Source of the DNA: SIG455 sp045589495
Lineage (GTDB): Bacteria > Bacillota > Clostridia > UMGS1810
Assembly: GCA_045589495.1 (NCBI GenBank)
Contig: JAZNPF010000019.1
Coordinates: forward strand, 1 to 64,000
Reading direction: 5' to 3'
Length of the DNA: 64,000 nucleotides
The notes beneath the pieces were generated by a model. The model was not told the DNA's origin. It saw nothing but the letters and a program-made list of their open reading frames with translations, and made no database searches. Shown one piece after another: positions 46,200-55,530 of the stretch. How positions within the stretch are numbered: the first letter of the stretch is position 1; each line of letters begins with the position of its first letter. Both the position numbers and the translations under genes were made by a program.

Positions 46200-46511
46200 A
46201 TGAGTAAAAATTTTCGTGATGAAAATACTGATATGCTTATGCGTGCAGTTATGTCTGCCGGCACCCTTGACGAGTGTTATGACTTTTTCAGGGATTTGTG
46301 CACAGAAAATGAGATAAAGATTATGTCGCAACGGCTTCAGGTTGCACGTATGCTCAAACAAAACCATGTATACAGCGATATAGTTACAAAAACAGAAGCA
46401 GGAACTGCAACCATAAGTCATATAAGTGACAAACTGGCAAACGGCACGGGCGGATATGCAAAAGCCATTGAGCGTGCTGAAAACAAACTGTGCGGAGGCG
46501 AAATGATTTGA
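46200..46511 (+). CDS. YerC/YecD-family TrpR-like regulator
   Basis: 103 aa from the ATG at 46200. A TrpR-like helical fold is shown by DLCTENEIKIMSQRLQVARML, then YSDIVTKTEAGTATISHIS, a helix-turn-helix. Such proteins are widespread beside pcrA in Firmicutes; the ligand is unknown. GAGGAATATAGG upstream. The next start codon overlaps its stop. Confidence 0.88.
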   Translation: MSKNFRDENTDMLMRAVMSAGTLDECYDFFRDLCTENEIKIMSQRLQVARMLKQNHVYSDIVTKTEAGTATISHISDKLANGTGGYAKAIERAENKLCGGEMI

Positions 46512-47257
46512 GCAATTACGGAGAGTTTGCTTTGGTTTACGACAAACTGACGTTTGACGTGGACTATCCCGCAAGGTGCGATTACATAGAGGGAATTTTT
46601 GCCCGACACAAATCTGTAAAACCTGAACTTGTTGCAGACCTTGCCTGCGGAACGGGTAGTATGTGCGTTGAACTTGACGGACGCGGATATGATATGATAG
46701 GCATAGACATATCAGCCGATATGCTCAATGTTGCTGCAGAAAAAAGCGAAGGTAAAAACATTTTGTATCTTAATCAGGATATATGCGATTTTGAACTTTA
46801 TGGAACAGTTGATGCTGCGTTGTGTATGCTTGACAGTATCAACCATCTTACAGAAGATGGCGACCTTGACAATTTATTTGCGCTTGTGAAAAACTACCTT
46901 AACCCCGACGGGCTTTTTGTGTTTGATATAAACACAAAATTTAAGTTTGAACAAATTTTGTCAGACAATATCTACACGTATGAAAAAGATGATGTTTTCT
47001 ACGTTTGGGAAAACAATTATGAGGACGATTTATGTGATATATACGTAAACTTTTTCGTAAAAAACGGCGACAGGTATAAACGTATAGAACAATGTCATCA
47101 GGAACGGTACTATAGCGGTGAGTATCTGCGTGAACTTGCAAAAAAATATGGATTTACTGTTGAGGGAGTATACGGCGAACTTACGTTTGATGCACCAAAA
47201 AAAGATTGCCAGAGGGAATTCTGGGTGCTTAAAAATAATAAAGACAAAATCGTTTGA
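46508..47257 (+). CDS. class I SAM-dependent methyltransferase
   Basis: 249 aa from the TTG at 46508, which overlaps the YerC stop (TTGA) and has GGAGG 8 nt upstream. SAM-binding motif I VADLACGTGSMCVEL at about 40-54, post-I GIDIS, motif D-ALCMLDS. Substrate not identifiable; the family includes small-molecule and rRNA/tRNA methylases. Followed by the EamA gene at 41 bp. Confidence 0.82.
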   Translation: MSNYGEFALVYDKLTFDVDYPARCDYIEGIFARHKSVKPELVADLACGTGSMCVELDGRGYDMIGIDISADMLNVAAEKSEGKNILYLNQDICDFELYGTVDAALCMLDSINHLTEDGDLDNLFALVKNYLNPDGLFVFDINTKFKFEQILSDNIYTYEKDDVFYVWENNYEDDLCDIYVNFFVKNGDRYKRIEQCHQERYYSGEYLRELAKKYGFTVEGVYGELTFDAPKKDCQREFWVLKNNKDKIV

Positions 47258-47298
47258 AGATAATGTTCTTGGCAATTTAACAAAAGAAAGAGGTTACT

Positions 47299-48174
47299 AT
47301 GAAAGGTACATCATTAAAATCGACATTTATGTTGCTTACAACTGCAGCAATATGGGGCTTTGCGTTTGTGGCACAGAGGGTTGCGGCAGACAGTATAGGA
47401 GCATTTACATTTAACGGAATACGTTTTATTCTCGGGGCACTTTCGCTTTTGCCGATTATATTTATATTCGAAAGCAAAGATTTCTCATTTGCACGTTTCA
47501 AACGCACATTACTGTTTGGAGCGGTTACGGGAACAATACTTTGTGCGGCATCCGGACTTCAGCAGATAGGTGTAATCGTTACTGGTAACGCAAGCAAGAC
47601 GGCATTTATCACCAGCCTTTATTCTGTGTTTGTTCCTATATTTTTGATATTTATGGGTAAAAAGACGTCGTTTTCAATGTGGATTGGCGTTCTATTTGCG
47701 GTGATAGGGCTGTATCTTATAAGTTTTACGGGTATAGACGGATTCAGTATAGGTGATATTGTAACGCTGGTTGGTGCGGTTATATGGGCGTTTCACGTTA
47801 TAGCGATTGACCGTTTTGTAGAGCACGTAAGCCCCATCCAGTATTCAGCAGTACAGTTTGCCGTTTGCGGTCTTGAAAGCCTTATAATGGCATTTATATT
47901 TGAGGATATGGCACTTGCACCGATATTTACTGCTGCTATTCCTATTCTGTACGGCGGAATAATGTCGGCAGGTGTGGCGTATACGTTGCAGGTTCTTGGG
48001 CAGAGGAATGCCGATCCTACGTATGCGGCTATTATATTTGCAACAGAACCGATATTTGCAGCAATCGGTGAAGCGATTATTCTCCGTAATTTCTTATCAC
48101 CGATAGCGTACGTAGGTTGTGCAATTATTTTTGTAGGTGTTATAATTTCGCAGTTTGGTGGTAAAAAAGTATAA
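47299..48174 (+). CDS. EamA/DMT-family exporter
   Basis: 291 aa with ten predicted membrane helices in two EamA repeats (about 8-140 and 150-288). Signature-like AIWGFAFVAQRVAADSI at the start and GGIMSAGVAYTLQVLGQR-ADPTYAAII in repeat two. Probable metabolite efflux; substrate unknown. The last gene before a strong terminator and the prophage-like unit. Confidence 0.88.
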   Translation: MKGTSLKSTFMLLTTAAIWGFAFVAQRVAADSIGAFTFNGIRFILGALSLLPIIFIFESKDFSFARFKRTLLFGAVTGTILCAASGLQQIGVIVTGNASKTAFITSLYSVFVPIFLIFMGKKTSFSMWIGVLFAVIGLYLISFTGIDGFSIGDIVTLVGAVIWAFHVIAIDRFVEHVSPIQYSAVQFAVCGLESLIMAFIFEDMALAPIFTAAIPILYGGIMSAGVAYTLQVLGQRNADPTYAAIIFATEPIFAAIGEAIILRNFLSPIAYVGCAIIFVGVIISQFGGKKV

Positions 48175-48207
48175 TGATATTTTCATTATATAAAAAACGA
48201 CAAAAAT

Positions 48208-48264
48208 AACAGTTCGTGTTTTTTCGCATAAATATACTCAAGCGAAAAAACGCGAACTGTTTTT
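48208..48264. terminator. bidirectional terminator at the left border of the prophage-like unit
   Basis: AACAGTTCGTGTTTTTTCGC pairs with GCGAAAAAACGCGAACTGTT, then a T-tract. It separates host eamA from the endolysin gene, so it may mark the element's end. Confidence 0.85.
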
Positions 48265-48281
48265 ATATGACTACTTTAAAT

Positions 48282-49019
48282 TTATTTTCCCAGCACGCTC
48301 AATGCGTTAGACACCATTGCGGCTGTCTGGGCACGGGTTATCGGTTCGTCCGGACGGAAAGTTCCGTCATCAAATCCGTTTACAATTCCGTATGCTTCAA
48401 GTTTTTCAATATGAATTTGTGCCCAATGCCCGTCAATATCTGAAAATTTTGATGTTCCGCTGATTGAACCAAATGCCGAGGCTATGGCGGCGGCAAAATC
48501 ATCAGGGCGTGATTCAAGTTTTTCGGCGTCCTGAATGTTTGTTAAAAAAGCGGTTTCAATCAGTATTGCCGGACAGACGGTGTTGTGAAGAACATAAAGA
48601 CGAGTGTTCAAATATTCTGTGTCAACACGCACACCTCGGTTCATTGTATCTAAACTGTTGCTTATCGCAAGTTGAACGGCTTGTGCGTAACTTTCTGCCA
48701 GACCGCCTCTTGCGGCTATAAGTGTTTCCGTGCCATTTGCAGCAGGTGTGCCGCTGTTGCAATGAATACTTATAAAAAAATCGCAGTTGTTACTGTTTGA
48801 GATATTCACTCTTTCGGCTAGCGATGATGCCAGATTGATTCCAAGGTTTTCTGTAAGATTGGACCTTGTCATAATAACCTCGTGTCCGTTTGTTATAAGT
48901 TTGTCCTTAAGGCGCTCTGCAATTTCAAATGTGATATTTTGCTCTTTTAATCCGTTTACTCCTGTAACTCCGGTATCTGCACCGGAATAGTTATGTCCTG
49001 CGTCTATGCAAATCCGCAT
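48282..49019 (-). CDS. phage-type N-acetylmuramoyl-L-alanine amidase with SLH domain
   Basis: 245 aa. Amidase_3 domain (1-185) with zinc/catalytic residues H9 (DAGH), E26, H86 (SIHCNSG) and E155 (IETAF). One SLH module follows at 191-240 (FSDIDGHWAQIHIEKL, GFDDGTFRPDEPITRAQ). It cuts peptidoglycan; SLH modules bind pyruvylated wall polysaccharide. The ATG at 49019 has AAGGAGTG. No signal peptide, so it needs the holin at 50536 to escape. It is the last gene of the morphogenetic run. Confidence 0.9.
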   Translation of the reverse strand: MRICIDAGHNYSGADTGVTGVNGLKEQNITFEIAERLKDKLITNGHEVIMTRSNLTENLGINLASSLAERVNISNSNNCDFFISIHCNSGTPAANGTETLIAARGGLAESYAQAVQLAISNSLDTMNRGVRVDTEYLNTRLYVLHNTVCPAILIETAFLTNIQDAEKLESRPDDFAAAIASAFGSISGTSKFSDIDGHWAQIHIEKLEAYGIVNGFDDGTFRPDEPITRAQTAAMVSNALSVLGK

Positions 49020-49030
49020 ATAATCACTCC

Positions 49031-49315
49031 TTAAAATATAAAGTCCGGATTTGCATCTGCCAATGGTACGGCAGTCCATGTAAAGTTTGAAAAATCGATA
49101 TTAAGCGGACAGATAATTCTTTTATGGTAGTGAATAACCTTTTCTGGTTCTGAATAAGGTGATTCCTGAAAGTAATTCTCTGCTGCGGTATCGTATATTA
49201 CATATCCGTCATCTGCAGATGCAATATATGCACACGGCTGACCGTTTCTTAAACGTCTGCCTATTGTGATGTTTGGGAAACTTACGTTATTTGCTTTTTC
49301 TTCAGTGAAAATCAT
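49031..49315 (-). CDS. small prophage protein of unknown function
   Basis: 94 aa. Not recognised. Starts at an ATGA overlap with the preceding gene's stop, with GGGGTGG 8 nt upstream. Alternating short hydrophobic and polar segments, no membrane span. Its place between tail-fibre genes and the lysin suggests a tail-associated or accessory role (inference). Confidence 0.6.
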   Translation of the reverse strand: MIFTEEKANNVSFPNITIGRRLRNGQPCAYIASADDGYVIYDTAAENYFQESPYSEPEKVIHYHKRIICPLNIDFSNFTWTAVPLADANPDFIF

Positions 49316-50013
49316 GATAGTATCCACCCCTTATCTATAGCAATTTGTTGTTCTGATTCTGTGAGTTTTTGAAGGTTTGTGTTGCCTAAAGTAAGTTTTT
49401 TTGCTGCTGTGCCGTCAGATGTCAGGTCAAACAATGAGTCCAGGATGCTTATAAGGCTTTTGTGAGTCAGTTTTGTACAGGCTGAAAAACTAATGTTTGT
49501 TTTAAATTTTCCGCTAATAGTTATGTTTTGCAATGCCGGACACGAGTCAAAAATAGCAGATGCAATCTTTAACCCATTTTCCGGGAGAATCAATTCGTCA
49601 ATTGTGTGAAGTTGTTGTGAATGTGCAAACATAGAATCAGCAGATGATGCTTTATGCATATCAAAAGCGGGTATGTGAGTCAGACTGGTAAAATAGAAAC
49701 AAAAATCAAAAACAAAACATCCGGATGTATCAAGACTGAACTGATTACACTCAAAAATTTCTTTAAGATTTTTTATAGCACATTCGCAAAACATTCGTTG
49801 TGCGTTATAAACTTTAAGTTTTTTTGGCGGAGGATTGAAGGTATTATCATTCCAGCATCTTCCCGCAAACTGATATTTGTTACTTTGATATGTGTTGGAA
49901 AATGCACTTTTCCAAAAATCGTGGTATTCATCTTGTCTACCATTTGAGTAAGCAGTGTCGTAAACCTTCTGTTCGTTTTCTGCTATGGTGGTTAATTTGT
50001 CTGATATGGTCAT
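49312..50013 (-). CDS. prophage leucine-rich/BspA-like repeat protein
   Basis: 233 aa. N-terminus MTISDKLTTIAENEQKVYDT is a form often seen in Clostridia prophages downstream of tail genes. The middle and end show irregular leucine-rich repeat stretches (FTSLTHIPAFDM, LHTIDELILPENGLKIASA, LTLGNTNLQKL). Possible receptor-binding or host-interaction protein (inference). Starts overlapping the end of its upstream neighbour. Confidence 0.6.
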   Translation of the reverse strand: MTISDKLTTIAENEQKVYDTAYSNGRQDEYHDFWKSAFSNTYQSNKYQFAGRCWNDNTFNPPPKKLKVYNAQRMFCECAIKNLKEIFECNQFSLDTSGCFVFDFCFYFTSLTHIPAFDMHKASSADSMFAHSQQLHTIDELILPENGLKIASAIFDSCPALQNITISGKFKTNISFSACTKLTHKSLISILDSLFDLTSDGTAAKKLTLGNTNLQKLTESEQQIAIDKGWILS

Positions 50014-50546
50014 GCATTCTCACCGCCAATCAGTGCGTTCTGTATACTTATGATATTATCAAGTGCAGCATCAAGATCGCCAAGAGTTTGTGCAAATTCG
50101 CCTTTTGCAACTTCAGCAGCGGCTATTCCGGCATTTATTGCAATCTGCGTTGCTTCTGCTCTTGCACGGTCAAAGTATACTTCCCATAAATCGGCAGACG
50201 GAACAGATGGTGCTTCGGCATCACGGAAAGCGCCTTCTTTTACAATAATATGCGCAAAATCCGTACTTATGCGTATGGGGTTTTCATCACGCATTTCTGT
50301 ACCGAAAACGCCTATTGCAACCGTTCCTGTTTCTTTTGTGATTTCATAAGGCACAGGGCACATATTATCAGAAATTTCAACTTTGTAAGAATTTTCGTTT
50401 TGAATAAAAACTGCAAATTTTATAAGATTTTCCCATTCCTGTGAGAAAGTAAATTCACAATTATAATATCCTTTGCTTCCGGATACCGCACTTGAGCATC
50501 CGTTTAAAATAATTCTGTCACCTGAAACATTGAATTTATACATCAT
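50010..50546 (-). CDS. putative tail/baseplate accessory protein
   Basis: 178 aa. N-terminal beta-rich domain (KFNVSGDRIILNGCSSAV, FTFSQEWENLIKFAVF) then a helical C-terminal part (SADLWEVYFDRARAEATQIAI). The pattern is reminiscent of BppU-like N-domains in Firmicutes phages, but this is not certain. Overlaps the holin stop by 11 bp; GGAGG upstream. Confidence 0.55.
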   Translation of the reverse strand: MMYKFNVSGDRIILNGCSSAVSGSKGYYNCEFTFSQEWENLIKFAVFIQNENSYKVEISDNMCPVPYEITKETGTVAIGVFGTEMRDENPIRISTDFAHIIVKEGAFRDAEAPSVPSADLWEVYFDRARAEATQIAINAGIAAAEVAKGEFAQTLGDLDAALDNIISIQNALIGGENA

Positions 50547-50946
50547 CTGCGTTTTCCTCCGTTTCTTTGAATTTATCTAGTATATCAATAAGTTTTTTTG
50601 GCATTGGTACGCCTAAAGCGGCAGCGTTTTCAATAATGCTTATGCCCTCATTGGCTATGTAAAATCCTATTACGGCAGAACGCACTTCGCTTGTGTCCGT
50701 AATATATCCGATTAAATGCGCACACGCCACAATACAGAGTATGGCTGCTTTTTTGAGTATTCCATTGAACCCTTTTCTGCTGCAGAGTTCTTTTCTGTAT
50801 ACAGCCGTGCATACGCCGGTTATGTAGTCGATTGCCATCATAATAATAAGTATTTTAAGGAATGCATCGAGCCCGCCGAATATGTATGCAAGCAAACTGC
50901 ACAATCCTGCAAAGATAAGTTTAATCCATGTAAAAACATCTGTCAT
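50536..50946 (-). CDS. phage holin (toxin secretion/lysis family)
   Basis: 136 aa. About three membrane helices; contains DYITGVCTAVYRKELCSRKG and GFYIANEGISIIENAAALGVPMPKKL, characteristic of the phage_holin_4_1 family. It permeabilises the membrane so the amidase can reach the wall. Lies between the tail tip gene and the lysin. Confidence 0.9.
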   Translation of the reverse strand: MTDVFTWIKLIFAGLCSLLAYIFGGLDAFLKILIIMMAIDYITGVCTAVYRKELCSRKGFNGILKKAAILCIVACAHLIGYITDTSEVRSAVIGFYIANEGISIIENAAALGVPMPKKLIDILDKFKETEENADDV

Positions 50947-50966
50947 TTTAAAAATCCCCCTTTCGT

Positions 50967-53012
50967 TTATTCATAATCAATATCAAGCGTGGCGGCTATA
51001 TCGTAAACTGTTTCTATACAGTAGCATAAGTTGTCTGCAAGACCGACACCGCGGACATAACCACCGCAACCATAGTACATCATGGCAGCACCATCGTACT
51101 TTAAAACGACATCGTAGCCTGATCCAAGATGAAATTTAGTTCCGCTTTTTTTTACTTCATACAACATCGGTACGGTTGTATTATCGTTGAACTGATGGTT
51201 GATAAATTCATTACGCAGAATAACTGCTCCCGTTCCCGTCATTGGACTTGTTATTCTCGTCGGTGTAGTTGAGGCGCGTATCATTTGACCGAGAAGTTCT
51301 TTTTTCTGCGTATCTGTAAGAGAAGAGTCATTAAGGATTTTATTGTAAATCTTTGCAACTTCCTGCCATGCGGCACCTTTTAGTTCTATTAGCGAATTGT
51401 AATCGGGATCGCCCTGAATTATGCCTTTTGCAAACTGGTATGTGGACGGAATAAGGTTGCCGTGCCAGTAACGTTTTTGTCCTTCGTGGTTGAATACCGT
51501 GTAGTCGTAAGGATTCCCATAGTCATCACGCTTGTATATATATTTAAATCCCTCGTCGGCAGACATAGTGGCTTCAAATCCGTCTTTTGTTGTAATGCGG
51601 AATTCATTCCCTGTCATACACGCATTACCGTCGGCGGAGCGAATGGTTATTTTGTCTGTGTCAATGTACCCTGCGTTAAGCCATGGCGCATTGATTGTGT
51701 CTGCCATAAAACCGTCGGCTGTTCCTATAGTGCGCCAGTCCCAGTCGCCGTTTGCTTTCTTTGAGTTTGCAGCGGCAAATATTCCGTCTGATATAACCAT
51801 TGCCTTTGTGGGATTGTCAACGTTGTCAACCCAGATATCACCAAACTGATGCAATGTCAGGCGTTTAGATATTGAATTTTCAACTTCGCTCTGTGTTTTT
51901 TCACGTACATTGTCAATGTACTGGCTCATTATATTTCCGGACTTATCGGTTATTTTCTCAAGCGTGGATATTCCGGAGAGTATTTTATCACTTATAGTTG
52001 TGCCGGCGTCTTTGTGGTTTGACAGCACAATGCTGCCTCTGTGCGGCTCTGCCGGGAACAAATTGGTTTCCACAACACGTGTAAGAATGTCAATGCCGAG
52101 TTCACGGTCTATCACGCGTATGGTGTCACCCATAGCTATGTTTTCCATATCAGGTGTTTGCACAGTGTACTCTACTTTGGGTTTGTCTATGCCGTCATCT
52201 GTGTCTGTACTCCACAACTTTTTTGCCGCAGATAAAAGTTCGGCAGGGTCCGATATATCCGGAAAACTTCTGTATCCGCATTTTACGTATCCGTAAGTTG
52301 AAGAAAGCGGGCTGTCTATGTACTGCACGCCGCCGTTTACAGACGATATATCCATATCATCTTGCCCTAAAGGATAAAGACGTGTAATGACAGAAGAGTC
52401 GTCCATATCTTTTTCAATTGATTTCAAATTTTTCCCGAATACGATGCGTTTTCCGTTGTACTGGTTTCCGCCTTTGCGAAGATGAACGGTGTAATTGTCA
52501 CGTTCAAGTTCTCCTCCTACGTTTTCAATAAGTTGAGTGATTATTGCCGCCGGATTGGACTTTGTGGCGAATATATCGGTTGTTTGCGCAATTTCCACTT
52601 CACCCACAGAAAAAGTTGTTCCGGAAAAAACAGTTTCCATAACCCAACGCGGTGTTACACCTATCCAACCGTCAATCTGCGAACTTCCGCTTTGTGTGTA
52701 TGTGTGGTGTATATATTTACAGTCGCACGCATCGTACCATACATGAAAGCAAGTAATTTTATTAAATGCAGAACCGTCTTCATTTCGTGCCGACGAAATT
52801 GAACGTATACGGAAAAGTTGCCCGTCTATTTTAACGAAGTCGTCGTACTCGGCAGTTTTTAATGTTTCGTCATCATACGGCAGAGAAAACTCTGCCGTAT
52901 ACTCGCCGTTTAAAATCTCGTGAATATTTATGTCTGACGCATTTTTGAATATTGCTGTTCCGAGCGTCGAGAAATCTGTTGTGTTTTTTTTGTAAAGAAT
53001 AGGATAGTCCAT
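50967..53012 (-). CDS. tail tip protein / prophage tail endopeptidase (Tal-like)
   Basis: 681 aa. N-terminal baseplate-hub-like domain (about 1-340; TAEFSLPYDDE, FGKNLKSIEKDMD, GDTIRVIDRELGIDILTRVVE) as in SPP1-type Tal proteins, followed by a helical and beta C-terminal region that likely extends the tip. It follows the Dit gene, as expected in a siphophage tail module. GGAGG upstream of the ATG. Confidence 0.85.
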   Translation of the reverse strand: MDYPILYKKNTTDFSTLGTAIFKNASDINIHEILNGEYTAEFSLPYDDETLKTAEYDDFVKIDGQLFRIRSISSARNEDGSAFNKITCFHVWYDACDCKYIHHTYTQSGSSQIDGWIGVTPRWVMETVFSGTTFSVGEVEIAQTTDIFATKSNPAAIITQLIENVGGELERDNYTVHLRKGGNQYNGKRIVFGKNLKSIEKDMDDSSVITRLYPLGQDDMDISSVNGGVQYIDSPLSSTYGYVKCGYRSFPDISDPAELLSAAKKLWSTDTDDGIDKPKVEYTVQTPDMENIAMGDTIRVIDRELGIDILTRVVETNLFPAEPHRGSIVLSNHKDAGTTISDKILSGISTLEKITDKSGNIMSQYIDNVREKTQSEVENSISKRLTLHQFGDIWVDNVDNPTKAMVISDGIFAAANSKKANGDWDWRTIGTADGFMADTINAPWLNAGYIDTDKITIRSADGNACMTGNEFRITTKDGFEATMSADEGFKYIYKRDDYGNPYDYTVFNHEGQKRYWHGNLIPSTYQFAKGIIQGDPDYNSLIELKGAAWQEVAKIYNKILNDSSLTDTQKKELLGQMIRASTTPTRITSPMTGTGAVILRNEFINHQFNDNTTVPMLYEVKKSGTKFHLGSGYDVVLKYDGAAMMYYGCGGYVRGVGLADNLCYCIETVYDIAATLDIDYE

Positions 53013-53024
53013 AAAAATCCTCCT

Positions 53025-53783
53025 TTATAAAAATCTTTCGCGGTATCTGGCGGTAAATTTAACCGAACCGTTGCTTGGAGAAATAGATATTATATCCTGA
53101 CCGGGGTGAAGTTCAAAAAAGTCACCCTCGCACTTATTGAGGATTGAAACCCCGTTCATTTTTACACTCATATCGGAAGAATCAACAATGACAGTTGCAC
53201 CACTCATTGCTGCGTTCACCTTTAATTGCTTGTCAGGGTTGTTATCTGAAGAAAGTGTAAATCCGGAAGAAGATGTACCGGTTATTTCAAATACAATATC
53301 TGTGTAATACCCCGAGTTGTAAATACTTGCCACAGTTGTCGGACCAACAACTTTTTCTTCTGTAGAAAATTTAAAAGGCTGACACTTGAATACAAGCGGG
53401 AAAGTTCCTGAAAAATCCGTTATGTTTTCAATGTTGAAAAGATTTGCCGCATGAGCCATATACTCAATACCCGGTTCGCTTTCAAATGTGAGGACTTTGT
53501 CGTTTGCTGTTGCAAGCCAGTTGGCAATAGTTCTGATTTTGTTTGCATACCCGGTTTTCGATTCGCTTTTGTCGGCAAAGTGGCACTCAAGTTCAATAAT
53601 TCTCGGTTTAAAACACATGCGTTGCCTTGGATTGCAAGAAGTAAAGTTTAATTCGCCGTCGGCACCAGCAATATCTTCATATACGGTTTTGGGCTCGGCA
53701 AAAAGCGGATACGATTTCAATTCGGTGTATATATCCATGTCGTTCAAACTGTGTTTTCCGTCAAAAATAAAATTGTATGACAT
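53025..53783 (-). CDS. distal tail protein (Dit-like)
   Basis: 252 aa. N-terminus SYNFIFDGKHSLNDMDIYTEL and FKPRIIELECHF match the Dit tail-component family; a galectin-like C-terminal half (about 140-252) ends SPSNGSVKFTARYRERFL. It forms the hub between tail tube and tip. Twelve bp before the Tal-like gene. Confidence 0.85.
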   Translation of the reverse strand: MSYNFIFDGKHSLNDMDIYTELKSYPLFAEPKTVYEDIAGADGELNFTSCNPRQRMCFKPRIIELECHFADKSESKTGYANKIRTIANWLATANDKVLTFESEPGIEYMAHAANLFNIENITDFSGTFPLVFKCQPFKFSTEEKVVGPTTVASIYNSGYYTDIVFEITGTSSSGFTLSSDNNPDKQLKVNAAMSGATVIVDSSDMSVKMNGVSILNKCEGDFFELHPGQDIISISPSNGSVKFTARYRERFL

Positions 53784-53786
53784 AAA

Positions 53787-55280
53787 TTATACCTTCAGTC
53801 CTTTCGCAATAAGATTTTTTAGTGTATCAAGCACTTTTGTGCCTGAACCCGAACTTGAAATGTTTTTGTCGCCATAGTCATTGTAAGTTATGGTGGTTTT
53901 ACTTCCTGATGATCCAAAACGAGAAAAGTTAAGAGAGTTAACGGATGCAACATCTGCAAATATTTTTTCTTTAACGGCAGCAACACCGTCTGCAAATGAC
54001 TGAAAATTTGTAAGAATACTGTTTGAAAACGATTCGTATACAGCGGACATTGAATTTGTAAGGTCTGCGTTGAATTGGTTCATCTCTGTATATGATTTCT
54101 GAGAAAAACTTTGCTGCTCACCTAAAACGTTGTCAAGAGTTGATGTTACGTGGCGAACCATAGTATAGCCCGTGTTTTTGTCGTAATAAAGCCCTAAATC
54201 AATGGATGAACGTTCCGCTTTATTATCTATCATTCTTTTTTGGTATTCGGCGGAATTGAGGATGTTCTGTGTTTTTTGTTCAAGGTCTTCTTTAAGTGCA
54301 AGACGTTGTTTCTTTTCCTTGATGCCTTCAATATCTTCACGGATTTTTGAAAGTTTTTCTTTACCCTCGCGCGTTTGAGAGTTTGAATATATACGTTCCT
54401 GTGCAGTAAGATATGCAAGTTCGTCATTGAGATTATCCTCATCCATATCCGAAATAGCAGCGTCATATTGCATTTTGAGAGCGTCAATCCTTGCGTTTGC
54501 AGTTTCGTCAATAGCCCTCTTTTCTTCTTCCGCCTGACGCAGAATCTCTTTGTGCTGATTTTTACGTTCTTCAAATATTCTTTCGTCAAGTGACTGCAAT
54601 CCGTCAGTATACTCTCTGTGCGATATAATTCCGGCAGAGTAAAACTCCTCTGTGTATGTACGCATACGGTAAAGCCCGGCAATGTAGTCCTCTGCAGATA
54701 ACCTGTTCATTTCACGTTCGTGTTTAAGCCATCTGTTTGAGTTGGCAATGCGGTCTTCGTACATTGACGAACCGAATCCTTCGAGTCTGTCGTGATACTC
54801 TTCATAAGAAATATTACCGCTTAAAACGGCTTCGCTCAAACGTTTGTCAACGCGGTGGAAAGCGCTTACGGAATCATCGTCAAATTTATCCCAGTCAGAA
54901 TAATAGTTTCTGTCCAACACGTAATTGACACTGTTTTCCATTGCATCATTAAGTTTTTCACGTTCCAGATTTTTAACACGTTGAAGATGCTCAGTTAAAG
55001 CCTCTTCGCTTTTTTGCATATACTCACGTGAAAGGTCGTAGCGTTCCTGTTCAGTCATATATGAAACTTTTAAAACGTCCTGAGAGTGTTTTGCATATCT
55101 TTCGGAACGTTCTTTTAAAACGGCGGCATAATCCTCTGAACTTATTTTTGCACGTTTTAACTCATTTTCATAAAACAGTTTACTGTCCTCTTCCATATTT
55201 TTAATGCTTTTCTTATACGCATCCACTCGTTTTTTGCGTGCCTGCTCCAATTGTCTGTAATATTTGGTAGTAGATGCCAT
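53787..55280 (-). CDS. coiled-coil tail protein, probable tape measure
   Basis: 497 aa, almost entirely Lys/Glu/Arg-rich coiled coil (for example LEREKLNDAMENSVNY, EILRQAEEEKRAIDE). The place between tail assembly chaperones and Dit is that of the tape measure. It lacks transmembrane or lytic domains often found there and is short, suggesting a tail of roughly 70-75 nm if 1.5 A per residue applies. Confidence 0.65.
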   Translation of the reverse strand: MASTTKYYRQLEQARKKRVDAYKKSIKNMEEDSKLFYENELKRAKISSEDYAAVLKERSERYAKHSQDVLKVSYMTEQERYDLSREYMQKSEEALTEHLQRVKNLEREKLNDAMENSVNYVLDRNYYSDWDKFDDDSVSAFHRVDKRLSEAVLSGNISYEEYHDRLEGFGSSMYEDRIANSNRWLKHEREMNRLSAEDYIAGLYRMRTYTEEFYSAGIISHREYTDGLQSLDERIFEERKNQHKEILRQAEEEKRAIDETANARIDALKMQYDAAISDMDEDNLNDELAYLTAQERIYSNSQTREGKEKLSKIREDIEGIKEKKQRLALKEDLEQKTQNILNSAEYQKRMIDNKAERSSIDLGLYYDKNTGYTMVRHVTSTLDNVLGEQQSFSQKSYTEMNQFNADLTNSMSAVYESFSNSILTNFQSFADGVAAVKEKIFADVASVNSLNFSRFGSSGSKTTITYNDYGDKNISSSGSGTKVLDTLKNLIAKGLKV

Positions 55281-55281
55281 G

Positions 55282-55530
55282 TTACCACCTGCCTTTCTTT
55301 AAAAACTCTGCAGTTTCGCGATTATCCGCCCGTTTAACCGGCTTGTCGCCTGCCTGAAGTCTTGTATGTACGTACGTTGCCGCCTCGTCTATACAGAATG
55401 CAATATAACCGTCGTCAATTTCAAGCATTCTGCTCACCGCCAGATTGTTCGCCTTTGCCGTTGTCACTACTCTTATGAACTCCTCTGAACGCACGAAAGT
55501 ATTCAAGCCCGTCGGCACCCTCCTTGGCAT
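55282..55530 (-). CDS. second tail-assembly ORF, perhaps expressed by frameshifting
   Basis: 82 aa, overlapping the 131-aa upstream gene by 110 bp. Its frame is +1 (or -2) relative to that gene. Its own ATG at 55530 lacks a strong ribosome-binding site. The position matches the gpGT-like extension of tail assembly chaperones. No sequence family is recognised. Confidence 0.5.
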   Translation of the reverse strand: MPRRVPTGLNTFVRSEEFIRVVTTAKANNLAVSRMLEIDDGYIAFCIDEAATYVHTRLQAGDKPVKRADNRETAEFLKKGRW

